Source: Oehlia diaphana
Taxonomy: Eukaryota; Glomeromycota; Glomeromycetes; Glomerales; Glomeraceae
Direction of reading: 5' to 3'
DNA length: 20,283 nt
Assembly: GCA_003833135.1 (NCBI GenBank)
Contig: QZLH01000194.1
Location: forward strand, 113,335 to 133,617
In this document: positions 9,369 to 18,485 of the stretch, piece by piece
Layout of the letters: every line of letters starts with the position of its first letter
Position numbering within the stretch: the stretch's first letter is position 1
Position numbers and translations under genes: made by a program
The notes under the pieces: generated by a model
Databases searched by the model: none
The model's input: only the letters and a program-made list of their open reading frames with translations
Told to the model about the DNA's origin: nothing

Positions 9369-9641
9369 GATGCCGGACTTAGACTTTATCATGACGAGGT
9401 AAAGGGGAGTGTTATTTTTTTTTTAATTTATTTTTAAGAAATGCTTTCTAACATTTCTATTTTCTTTTATTATAGGGACACCGGCTTCTTGGAGTTGAAA
9501 GGGTTACCGTATAGTTGAATGGTAAACTATACCTATTTATTTATTAAGGTAAGCATGCGCTCCCGCTCTTACAGTGTAGCTAGCGCCTCCTGTACGGTGA
9601 TGGACTACGCTTCTGCTACAATCATGGGACTAGCTTCCTGA
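9369..9641 (+). pseudogene. Short spliced coding-like remnant, GC-rich
   Basis: After a TTTTTGTAG acceptor, 9369-9398 reads the ten codons DAGLRLYHDE, followed by a GTAAAG donor. After TTATTATAG (ending 9475) the frame continues in phase as GHRLLGVERVTV to a TAG at about 9512. A further donor-like GTAAGC lies at 9549. Next, 9555-9641 holds a 28-codon ATG frame rich in S and A (MRSRSYSVASASCTVMDYAS) in unusually GC-rich sequence. The opposite strand there also reads protein-like, with two stops. I recognise the sequence vaguely as a repeated segment in Rhizophagus DNA, but cannot name a protein. It may be the tail of a gene family, or a repeat that supplies exons. Confidence 0.35.
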
Positions 9642-10620
9642 AACGGTGCTCTAAGGTAATGATGTTATTCAATTTCAACATTATAATATAATAATTATTA
9701 TTTATTCATATTCTTGAATATTGTTTATCCAAACAATTATTTTAGAAATCCTAATGCCAACTTTTAGGAGTCTACATTTATTTATTTCGAATTGATTATG
9801 TAAAACTTGTATTTTTAAATAGGCTTTTGATCCATTTATTTAATTAATTAGCACCAGTTGGTGCAGCTGTGCCAAATATAAACTTTAATAATAGTAAATA
9901 AAATTTATTTACGTTTTCTTTTCACTTAAATTTTAATGATAACCACTTCTAGATGTTCATCTACTTCAAGAGTATCATCTAGTCCATTTTGAGTTTGCTT
10001 TAATTTGAAGACATCCTTTGATGATTTTAAATATTCCCATGGAATTTCGGAATTTACTTACTAAAAGAACAAATATATTAATATCAGCTTCCTGTTAATG
10101 AAATAAATAAAATATGTCTTAATTTATTACATTCTGTATGTTTAGTTGACTGAAATTAATGATAGACACAAAATTTTCGGCCTGAGGCGGCGGCTTTGCC
10201 AATGGATACAGTATATATCTTTAATATTATCATAACCTTATAGCAAATTCCAAGAAAATTATTAGATTTAATGGGTTTGTAACTTTATTATATAGAAGTA
10301 TCAGCATGATCGAAATCATTAAAAAACTTGAAGGCAAAATTTTTTCCTGCAGATGAAAAAGTTAAGGGCTCTTCACTTTTAATTCTAAATGGTATCATTA
10401 TCGTGCAGTCGCCTCCGCCCGCACTACTGATACGTATCTCCTAATGGTTTACCTCGCTATTCTGTCAGTAATGTATTGATCACTTTTATCTCTGTTATAG
10501 GTCGAAGGCGCATTTTATCCCGTGAATCGTATATCTATGAATATATAAAAAAAAAATAGTATATTTTTATTAAATATCTAATAAAGAAACGCATATATTT
10601 ATTATCATTACCTTAGTGTC
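9642..10620. other. Gene-free stretch with GC-rich islands
   Basis: No gene is supported. Islands stand out from the AT-rich background. One is a hairpin near 9851. Another at about 10178-10200 has GGCCTGAGGCGGCGGC. A third at about 10408-10425 has CGCCTCCGCCCGC, roughly in the opposite sense to the second. They look like remnants of repeats, but a complete element cannot be bounded. Confidence 0.45.
9851..9864. repeat. Hairpin GCACC-AGTT-GGTGC
   Basis: This is a perfect 5-bp stem with a 4-base loop. The right arm can also pair, with wobble, to GTGCC at 9869-9873, so two overlapping hairpins are possible. It lies in an AT-rich surround and could be the end of a short repeat element. Confidence 0.5.
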
Positions 10621-10775
10621 CCAATTCTAAAATTTGATAAAGAATTAAGCTACTTACATCGATACTTTTATAAAATTACAACACGTCAAATCTGATAAAT
10701 TATTCGGAATACGTTTTTGTAAATATGTTATTAATAACGGTCGGATATCGCCAGATCATTGTTTTAATTCTATGA
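10621..10775 (+). pseudogene. Fragment of a MIR-domain gene
   Basis: AAATTTGATAAAGAATTAAG, followed by CGATACTTTTATAAAATTACAACACGTCAAATCTGATAAAT (10660-10700), matches the second exon of the intact gene near 4051-4122 (KFDKEL...LQHVKSNKF), including the order of the blocks and the AATAACGGTCG that matches NNGR. The frame is broken. No Gag-like part or later MIR exon is found nearby, so this is an isolated internal fragment. Homology stops just before the hairpin cluster at 10790, suggesting truncation by an insertion. Confidence 0.6.
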
Positions 10776-10789
10776 AAATTGCTAAAGCT

Positions 10790-10826
10790 CACCGGCGGTG
10801 ATGGTCACCATACCAGCATTATGGTG
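10790..10826. repeat. Three overlapping hairpins
   Basis: Three perfect stems overlap: CACC-GGC-GGTG (10790-10800), GGTGA-TGG-TCACC (10797-10809) and CACCATA-CCAGCAT-TATGGTG (10806-10826). Each shares an arm with the next, so neighbouring hairpins exclude one another. Hairpins of this kind occur at ends of some transposons, and I infer a repeat-element end here. Confidence 0.65.
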
Positions 10827-10905
10827 TACTTTTGACTAGAATTAAAAATCTAATAATCACTCCGGTTTTGATTCACGCAGAAAACTTCAAAATATTTAAA
10901 TCAAG

Positions 10906-10921
10906 TCGCGAAGCGTTTCGC
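10906..10921. repeat. Palindrome CGCGAA-GCGT-TTCGCG
   Basis: This is a perfect 6-bp stem with a 4-base loop, GC-rich within AT-rich DNA. It lies 80 bases after the stacked hairpins and may belong to the same repeat element, extending to about 10975. Confidence 0.6.
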
Positions 10922-11269
10922 GTCGGTCATAAAATAAGTTTAACAGAGTTTGCGAAGTACGCGTCTGATTAGTAAGCTAATAAGCTATAAATAGTATAAT
11001 AATCGACTTTATAACCTTTATATCATGGGAAAATTACTAATAACATATCAAACGACAACGGACTACAGTTGTGTAATTTATCCAAATAGTTTTAATGTTA
11101 TTGAAAATCTCATAAATCAGAATCTCAGATAAATCAATTTTTTTTTTGTGTAATTCTTACTAACTTACTTCAAAAACGCGAAAACACGTGATGGCCAATT
11201 TTCGTGTTTTTGGGATATGTAGATCACATGATCTATAAGATCTATAAAATCCCTTAATTTTTTATTTAG

Positions 11270-11505
11270 GCTGGTTTCTCCGAAAGTTGCACTCATCGTT
11301 GTGTGTAATAGTAAGAGCTATATCTGATGTTTCAAGAGGCGTGAGGCGTATTCTGAAAAACGGGAACCTTTCAAGCTTCTTTGAATTGCACCCGTATATA
11401 AGGTCTACTGATTTTGGAGGGGAAATCACGTACCTTCCTTATAACAGTAGAAGATTGTGTTGGTACGTTCGTAAGACTGACACTTTATGTCATATTGGAC
11501 ATTAG
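11270..11505 (+). pseudogene. Unidentified gene fragment
   Basis: After a TTTATTTAG acceptor at 11269 the plus strand is open for 77 codons, from WFLRKLHSSLCVIVRAISDV to DTLCHIGH, then TAG. The stretch SSFFELHPYIRSTDFGGEI with YLPYNSRRLCWYVRKTDTL is rich in R, C and W and unlike AT-rich noise, so it was probably coding. The frame stays protein-like past the TAG (IRHWPLK) before another stop, so the TAG may be a disabling mutation. There is no upstream exon, and I recognise no family or domain. The first 20 residues are hydrophobic, but a membrane role is not supported. Confidence 0.4.
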
Positions 11506-11865
11506 ATTCGGCACTGGCCTTTGAAGTAATTATTATCATGCTGGTACAGGTCAGTGCATTTTTATGTCCAGCAAAAAATAAAATTCCTTTTCATTAATGC
11601 CAGAACTTTACTTTTTTTTATCCGAGCCTAAACAAAAACAATTAGATACGTTCTCATATTACCGTGCAATGGAAGAAAAAAATATGCTTAGAAATGGTTC
11701 GGAGATATAAAAATATAATAAGAAAAGAATTATGAGATAGATGGTAACGGTGTAGATATTATTTAACAATTTCCACCACTAAGTTTTCATTAACTTCTAC
11801 AAACTCAAAGACTGCAAAGTAAAATTAGTAAAATTAGAAAATATATAAAGGAAATAAAGCGCGGT
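11506..11865. other. Gene-free AT-rich stretch
   Basis: No gene is seen. AAAATTAGTAAAATTAGAAAATATA near 11821 is a local short repeat. The stretch leads into the broken gene that follows. Confidence 0.45.
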
Positions 11866-11887
11866 TTAGAAAATATGGGGACTATAC

Positions 11888-12418
11888 TTGTTGATGGCAT
11901 ACATTTCGGCCATTCACTATATAACGCCAAAAGATGACCTCAACTTACTTAAAGTTGTTGCGAAGAAAATACTGGTCGAGTTGATTACACAATCAAGGCC
12001 CTCGAGGAACTTATTTGCATCGCGAAAGGAAAGCTTCAAGTGGTCATGGGTTTTTGCTCAGTATTTGATCCAATGCGAAAGTGTATATTACAAGTTAATA
12101 AAAAAAGAGAAAACGAAAGTTGGGTGAAGCATTTTGGAATGACTACAACTATATCTTTGAGATTGTCACAACGTCACGAAATGGTATTTTATTCTTTTTG
12201 CTTCAGACGGAATATCCTGTACGAGTAAAACCCCTCTTAATATCCGTATTACCGAGTCTGCCTTGGAAGAGAATTCGGAAGAAGAAAAGGAGTTGTGCAA
12301 AAGCGTGAAGTGGGTGATGGAGGTTATTCTTGGATTGTTGAAGGATAGGGTGGATGTGGAGAAGGAATTGGCAACGAAAAAGCAACGGGTTCAAGAGTAT
12401 TTTGAAAAACAGGAATAA
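11888..12418 (+). pseudogene. Frameshifted lineage-typical family member
   Basis: The plus strand reads LLMAYISAIHYITPKDDLNL through FKWSWVFAQYLIQCESVYY in one frame to about 12105. It then moves to the next frame for GEAFWNDYNYIFEIVTTSRN (about 12121-12181). It returns to the first frame at 12182 for WYFILFASDGISCTSKTPLN, then NIRITESALEENSEEEKELC, and a tail LLKDRVDVEKELATKKQRV, ending at TAA 12416-12418. The pattern (aspartate-rich helix, WSWVFAQY, VTTARDW-type motif, LLKDRV, basic tail) is what I recall from a large uncharacterised Rhizophagus family, so the function is unknown. No start exon is found upstream. The two frame changes cancel, which is consistent with a decaying copy. Sequencing error is possible. 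Confidence 0.55.
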
Positions 12419-12580
12419 TCATGTATATTTGTATCATGGGCGCAGTCCCAAACTATGTATTTATTTTTTCGCTTGTTGTAATAAAAAAATTTTCTTGGCA
12501 AATTTCGCTAACGGGTCAGTCAAAATCGTGTGATTTTTTTTATTTTGAATGTTTATATGCAGTGTATGATTTATCTATAG
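12419..12580. other. Spacer with intron-like acceptor
   Basis: This stretch lies between the two broken genes. It ends in TTATCTATAG (12571-12580), a good splice acceptor for the exon that begins at 12581. The first 70 bases presumably formed the 3' end of the preceding gene. Confidence 0.4.
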
Positions 12581-13405
12581 ATCATATCGTCAGAACTTGA
12601 ATTATTAAGACAGCGTATCACTGAACTTGAGGCTGAGAATTCCGAGGAGAATGCTGTGATCCCCGATATTAGAAGGAAGATCTCAGAGTTTGATGCTGAT
12701 AGCTGAACTTAAGCGCGGCTCTAAGAGCGACTGAGGAAGTTAATAAGAGACGTGATGCTGTGAATGCCAAACTCAAGGCCAGAATCGAGGGGTTGGAATC
12801 TGAGAATGTTGAGTTTAGATAGACTCACAAAAGTGGAACAGAATCAGTTGCAAAATGACTCAAAGGGAAATAATACCCCTAACAACAACTCATCTAACTT
12901 CAATTTGGGTGCAGACCAGGGTTCGTTATGCGAACGCCTACACCATGAAAAGTCATCGCAGGAGAAAGAGGGATAATTTCTTGGATGAGGCGCATAAGAA
13001 AAGTGTTGGTGAAGATATTAGGCGACGCAATAAGGAGAAAAAACTCCAGCGTGAATCAGCTAACCAGGACAGCATCTCCGATACTGCTTATGTTAACATC
13101 CCCACGGTGGATTCGAAAGTGTCAAACGATTTAAAGCCCGTTAACAGGATTTCTGAAAATTCTGAATTATCACGTGATAAATGTGAGTAACAGGTTTTCC
13201 TAAAATTCGGAATCATATGAGAGAGGAAACCATTGCCAATACTCCGACCATCTTTTGTCCGGAGATAGAGACAAACGTAGAGATCATCCCACCAGCTATA
13301 AATGATGCGAAGGAACGAGCTTTAGCTACAAATTCGTACAAGATTTGTTGCGGGAACTATTGTCACCAGACAGTCAACTTCCATCATTACTGGTGATGTT
13401 TAATG
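12581..13405 (+). pseudogene. Broken coiled-coil family gene
   Basis: The exon begins after the acceptor at 12580 with SSELELLRQRITELEAENSE, a heptad-type coiled coil, and hits TGA at 12704. Coding resumes in another frame at 12754 (DAVNAKLKARIEGLESENVE). It changes again at about 12830 (VEQNQLQNDSKGNNTPNNNS, a polar linker) and again by about 12960 (RDNFLDEAHKKSVGEDIRRR and NKEKKLQRES), ending at TAA 13188-13190. More pieces follow: EIIPPAINDAKERALATNSY, then in another frame QDLLRELLSPDSQLPSL near 13340-13395. All three frames are used in turn, so this is a pseudogene. The order of coiled coil, Q/N linker and FLDE-HKK-DIRRRNKEKKL matches a very large, uncharacterised Rhizophagus family, from memory. 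It lies close behind the previous broken family and in the same orientation. Confidence 0.65.
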
Positions 13406-13661
13406 AATATTGTATTTTTATTATTTTTATTTACAATAAGAAATATAATTTTCAATTTATTCTATTTAATTTTATTCTCAATAATTAAGATTCTGTATAA
13501 AATAAATAATTTTTATCTAAAGCAAATTAGTAAATAAAAGTATGTGCTAATGGATCATTAATACTTCACATGATTAATATATACTGTATGATTAATTAAT
13601 TAGTTTGTCAGTGATAAGAGGAAAATTCATTAATTTTGAGATTAAATAAAATACGTATAAA
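13406..13661. other. AT-rich spacer
   Basis: No gene is seen. TAATTAATTAG and similar AT-only palindromes occur, which are expected at this composition. Confidence 0.5.
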
Positions 13662-13910
13662 GGTACATTTTGCTGAAGTTCATTTCGCAAAAAACTACTT
13701 CGCTGAGCCATTTTGCCGAAATGAAGTTTCGCCGAATCCTTTTCATTAACAATTCGGTTACAAGGAAAATAAAGAATGTTAAAAGTACAAATTCTCTTTA
13801 ACTATTCATTTTCATTTTATAATCTTTTTTTTTTAAACAAACGTGACTTATATATTGCTTCAGCGAAATTGGCTTCGGCGAAAAAGATTTCAGCAAGAAT
13901 TCCGGATACC
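13662..13910. mobile_element. TTCGGCGAA-type repeat element, copy 1
   Basis: The left end begins GGTACATTT (13662-13670) and carries degenerate TTTCGCCGAA-type units (TTTTGCTGAA, ATTTCGC, CTTCGCTGA, TTTTGCCGAAAT, TTTCGCCGAAT) to about 13737. The right end (13858-13910) carries the opposite sense, CAGCGAAATT, CTTCGGCGAAAA and TTTCAGCAAG, and ends CCGGATACC. The middle 120 bases are AT-rich and noncoding. I infer a MITE-like or foldback element with long, repeat-built arms. The second copy at 14100-14244 has the same two ends in reverse order. Confidence 0.6.
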
Positions 13911-14099
13911 TACAAAAACAATTGGATCAAAATCTGATTATCTAAAATCTGTTATATTATAAAAAAATTGATATTTCCATTGTAATTCTGGGTGAAATTA
14001 TAATTGTATTTTCTCTAAAAAGATTTTAAAGTACGACCAGCTCATCTGCAAAATAGGATCATCTTGTCAAAGTAATTATGAAGTATAGATCAAATTCAT

Positions 14100-14244
14100 G
14101 GTATCCGGCCGGACCTTTCGCCGAAAAGTATTTCACCGAAACGTCCTTTCGATGAAACGTCCTTTCGATGAAACGTCCCTTCGGTGAAACATTATCCCTT
14201 CGGCGAAATGGGTTTCGGTGAAATGGATCTCGAAGAAATGTACC
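14100..14244. mobile_element. TTCGGCGAA-type repeat element, copy 2, inverted
   Basis: It begins GGTATCCGG (14100-14108), the reverse complement of the end of copy 1, and ends AAATGTACC (14236-14244), the reverse complement of the start of copy 1. Between these it has units of about 16 bases, CCTTTCGATGAAACGT (twice), CTTTCGCCGAAAA, ATTTCACCGAAACGT and CCCTTCGGCGAAATGG. A 78-codon minus-strand frame across it (14295-14059) is a translation of the repeat and not a gene. Confidence 0.6.
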
Positions 14245-14299
14245 GTAACCAAAGTTCATAATGGAAAAATCTAAAATCTTTAAAACATCTTCCAAGCAT

Positions 14300-17200
14300 C
14301 ATGAGAGAAAATTTGGCGCAAGGTATAAAAAATCCAACAAATTTAAATCATACAGTATGGATAGTTTAACTCACATGCATGCTTATGATAGTTGACTGAA
14401 GATTCGCCTTTGATTTTGAATATGTATCACATGCAAATACAATTATTTCCTTCAACGTTAATATAAAATAAAGATATATTTAATGAGTAACACTTTAGAC
14501 TTATCATTTAAATCAAGATTTAACTTTTTCAGTTAGAACTTTAAAATTTAAAATTCTATTCTTGAATCATTATCTTAGATTAAATAATTTTATGGGAACA
14601 AGTTAACCCTTAATTACTTAAGCAATATCCATATCAGATATATTTTTTATCGGTGGATTCCAATATAGGATTATTAAACCTTTTAATTTGAACTGATTTA
14701 ATTATGTTGTGGTTCAAAATATTGCATCGGTAGATTCAAAACCAAACCATACAGAAATTGTATTATGTAAAAAACGTTACAAATTTATTGGATTTACAAT
14801 AATATAATGCAATCACAACACTAAAAATGATTAAAGTTAAATTGACATTATTTGTTGGTTAGTGAAAGGCGTTTTTCAACGTTTTCTACGTTTCTCCTGA
14901 TTGTACACGTTAATAAGTAATATAATATTTTTAATGTCATTATAATCATGTGAAAATAGCTTGAAAATATTTTATGAATAATTTATCGAAATTCATGATA
15001 TGAATCTTCCATTAAAAGAAACATTTTAGAAAAAAGGGATTAGAACTTTAGTATTACGTCATTTAAATTCTAAATTTATTTCATTATTAAAAAAAAAAAC
15101 AAAATAATTTCAGACCATAATTTTTTTTTTTTTTACTAAATTAAGTTATCATACAAAAAAAATAAACATTCATATAAAAAAAAATTACCACATTGTTGTA
15201 CATTATAATGTTTATGATCAACAAACATCGTTAAACGTAAAAAAAAAGATAAATAAATAAATATAAATTTGTGTAAAAGAATTTTAATTTTTTATTTATT
15301 TATTATAAAAAAAAAAAAAAAAAAATTCATTTGTAATAATGTTACAAGAAATCATTGAATTCTTCCAAATTTACATTTTATAAAAGAATTTGTCAGATCC
15401 AATAAGAAGTCTGAATATAGAATAGAATTAGAAATTTTTTTTTTTTTTTTTCTAAAAAAATAAAAAAATAAATCATTTAGTAGGAATGTTCGGCCCCTTA
15501 ACATTTACGTCAATTCCTTTCAAAGAAACTCATTTTTTCATTGATAAAGTAATTCCACCCCCCAAAAAATTATTCCGTTCTCAAAAATATAATATAACTA
15601 CGCCTTATAAGAACTTAAGGTTACATAATGTAACACAAGTAACATAATAAATATAACTTATTAGGGTTACCACTTAAGCTTTATCTATATGATGAACACT
15701 GCATGTCCTAGTGGGTGGTAAATTACTACTTAAGTTACTTAAGCTTTTATCAAAGATGTAATATCTAACTTAAGCTTTATCTAGATTTTAATAATATTTT
15801 TGCATAAATTAATATATCCTTTGTCATTTTGTCTAATTTTGAAGATAAATTAAAATATCCTCGGTTAATTCTAAAAAGTTGATCTGTTCGTCCGGCAAAT
15901 AGTTATTACTAGATTTAGATATATTTACTTAGTTTATCAATCATGTGATTTAATAAAGAAAAAAAGATTTTACGATTTGACCATGCTACTCGCGAATTGC
16001 CGTGTAGTTCAATACTTTATCAAGAAAATAATTTTTTTTTAAAAAAAAAATTTCAAAAAAAAAATATTTTTATATGGCTTGTTACTAACCCGTTTTATTA
16101 ACTTTTTATAAATCATATGAAATCTATCAAATAGTATCAATAAAATCGGTCCGAACATCTTACGACGGCTAATTCAAATGCCACGTAACACAACATGTAA
16201 TTATTTATTCATTATCTGATTAATACTCAAACCCTCACTTTCAAATATATATAACTAAAAATTTTATTTTTTTTTTACTTTGTGTGGACAATAAAACCAA
16301 TTTCATTCGGATTTGAAAGATTTGAAAGATGCTTTTTACTAAAAACATGTTTTAAAATCACTTTTAAAAATTTCTTTGTGTAAAAGAAAAAAAAATAAAG
16401 AATTAAACTAAAAATGGACAAATTTAATGTTACACAATTTGTTGTACGAATTAACAAGTGTAAACTGCATGAACTAGGATATAAATAAAAAGTAATACTA
16501 ATAACAAAAAGGTTATCTAGACTAATAAATATCGATAATAATTAACTTTGTACTTGCATACAAATGAGCAATCGGACTTTGTGATTCGGAAAATTCAATG
16601 TAATTAGAAGCATGTTTAATTTAAAATTATTTGTTGGTTTTACGCAGTTAATTCCTTATCTAAACTTATAATAAATACACTAAATTTATTGATTTGGAAA
16701 ACAACATGGTCTGATTGATTCCACTGAAACATGAGCTTACATATTTTTTAAAATTATCTGTTTATTTGGTTCATTAAAAAATAAAATATTATTTAACAAA
16801 TCATTTTCTTTTATCTTTATTTGAATGACGTTGTTATTATATATTCGAAAATTTTACTGGGTTTCAAATTGCATTTTCTTCTTTGACTAAATATGTAATT
16901 TTTAATTGCGTTACATATTTTTTTTACTGTTTATAGTATAGTATTTTACACGTACGATTATTGTGTACGAATCAAAAAATAATCATTTATAAAAAATAAA
17001 AATATAAATACACCTCAAGTCAGCAAAATATGATCCAAGTTTTGGAGCTACATTGGCCGTATTGTACCCTCCTAAACTTACAAAGAAAGCTCTTAAGAAA
17101 AAAATAAAACTATCCTTAACTGGATTCAGTTTACTTATTTATTACTTGCGGCTATTTCTAGTTCCAGAATTTCGATTTTTTTTAAAGAAGAAAATTTATT

Positions 17201-17359
17201 CGTTTTAAAATCAATTTTATCAAAATATTCGAAGAAATATTATATATTTTAATCGTTAACGTAATTTATTATTATTATTATTTTTTTTTAAAAAAAAAAA
17301 ATCTTTTAAGTAAACGTACGAAACAACAAAAAATTAGAAAATCTGTATCTAATAATAAA
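14300..17359. other. Long gene-free AT-rich stretch
   Basis: No gene is supported on either strand. Homopolymer runs of A and T abound, with the longest near 15120-15135, 15305-15325 and 15433-15452. A perfect 15-base palindrome GTTACATAATGTAAC lies at 15620-15634. CTTAAGCTTTATCTA recurs near 15674 and 15771, with a diverged copy near 15739. A stretch at 15481-15560 is somewhat GC-richer. A 60-codon minus-strand frame at 16275-16457 is hydrophobic and lysine-rich, as chance frames are at this composition. The last 100 bases presumably carry the promoter of the next gene. Confidence 0.6.
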
Positions 17360-18485
17360 ATGACGAGTTTTATATTAAAAAAACCAACATCACTGTTTTT
17401 GAGACTATTTCAAATATTATTGCTAACAGCAATTTTTAGTTTAGGTAAGTAATGAAGTGTGAAAAGTTAATAGTATATATTAATCAATTTATATAATTTA
17501 TATAATTTATTTTAAATTATTATGTTTTTATTTTTAGAATTTGCACAAATACAAGGTTTTAAACCATGGTACTATGAAGAACCGTAAGTATTTTAATATT
17601 TTAATTCAAAGTAAAATATATTCTAATTTATAAGAAAGTTGTTAATCACATGATTTGTCATTTTTTTTTTTAGATCACATGGAAACGCGTCATATTATTG
17701 GCTAATAATTTTTATTACTTATATATTGTTGTTATATTATTTAACGAGTTTCTCATATCGATGGATAACCGGACCATACTTGAGTGAAGTTTATAGCGAT
17801 TTGTATGTTAAAAAGTTTCATAAATTTCTTATAAATTTTATTTTATTTTAACTAAAATTGTTTAATTTAAATTATTTTTTTCTTTTATAGATTTTTAGCG
17901 CACTTATGGTTTATTATATGTAAGTCCTTTAAAATAAATTTTTTTTTTAAAAAAAAAAAAGAAAACATGTATAATTTATTAAACTAACTTTTCCTTCCTT
18001 TTCTTTTTCAAGCATTAATAAATATTTCATCAGAATTTACCGGAACAAAAATAGTATGTGATTATCCACAAGATATAAATTATTACGCTCGAACAACACG
18101 TTGTCAATTATTCATTTCAAGTATGTCATTAAGTTGGATAGTTGCAGCTACTTATGTAATTTCTTCATATGTATCAATAATGAGATGGCGTAAACGTCCA
18201 ATTGAAGCCAAAACATCTAAATTCGTTGAGCCTCCAATCGTAATACATAAACCAGAAACTTATGTTGTGCAAAAGGGTGTTTTGGCAGATGGTCAACCAG
18301 CATTATTCTTTACGGCTCAAAAAAATAATTCTACAACAAATGTATCTAGAGGTGGTGCAAGTGGAAATGTTTCACCTACTAGTTCTCATAATGCTTCATC
18401 AAATAATTTACATGGTTTTACACATCACGCTAACACATCTAAAACTAGTATTTACCTTCATGATAAAGATGTATCCGAGGTTTAA
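17360..18485 (+). CDS. Four-helix MARVEL-like membrane protein
   Basis: I join five exons: 17360-17444, 17538-17583, 17674-17802, 17891-17919 and 18013-18485, giving 762 nt and 253 residues. All introns are GT-AG (four donors GTAAGT, GTAAGT, GTATGT, GTAAGT) and phases agree throughout. Predicted helices are at about 12-30 (LFLRLFQILLLTAIFSL), 51-70 (YYWLIIFITYILLLYYLTSF), 88-101 (FLAHLWFIISLINI) and 129-153 (LFISSMSLSWIVAATYVISS). Between helices 3 and 4 the loop carries two cysteines, C112 and C127, which could form a disulphide. A basic RWRKRP follows helix 4, consistent with a cytosolic tail. The tail (about 155-253) is polar, with a low-complexity S/T/N/G/H stretch at about 190-240. This layout fits MARVEL-domain proteins, which organise membrane subdomains in the fungal plasma membrane. 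Helix count and the loop cysteines are the main evidence, and I see no unique family signature. Another tetraspan family is possible. Confidence 0.85.

Noticed and set aside
9500..9530. Possible tRNA gene around TAGTTGAATGG
   Set aside because: It matches an A box only. No acceptor-stem pairing and no B box are seen, so it is mentioned only as an aside in the findings.
12203..12394. Minus-strand 63-codon frame
   Set aside because: It is antisense to the recognisable C-terminal part of the broken gene at 11888-12418.
13678..14255. CRISPR-like array from the repeated TTTCGCCGAA units
   Set aside because: The units are degenerate, in both orientations, without regular spacers, and the window is fungal.
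14059..14295. Minus-strand 78-codon frame rich in F, H and R
   Set aside because: It is a translation of the TTCGGCGAA-type repeat units.
15505..15525. ACGTCAATTCCTTT resembling a universal small-subunit rRNA site
   Set aside because: The match is only about 13 bases, and the flanks do not continue as rRNA.
16275..16457. Minus-strand 60-codon frame
   Set aside because: Its F, K, L and I composition is what AT-rich DNA gives by chance, and it has no splice or homology support.
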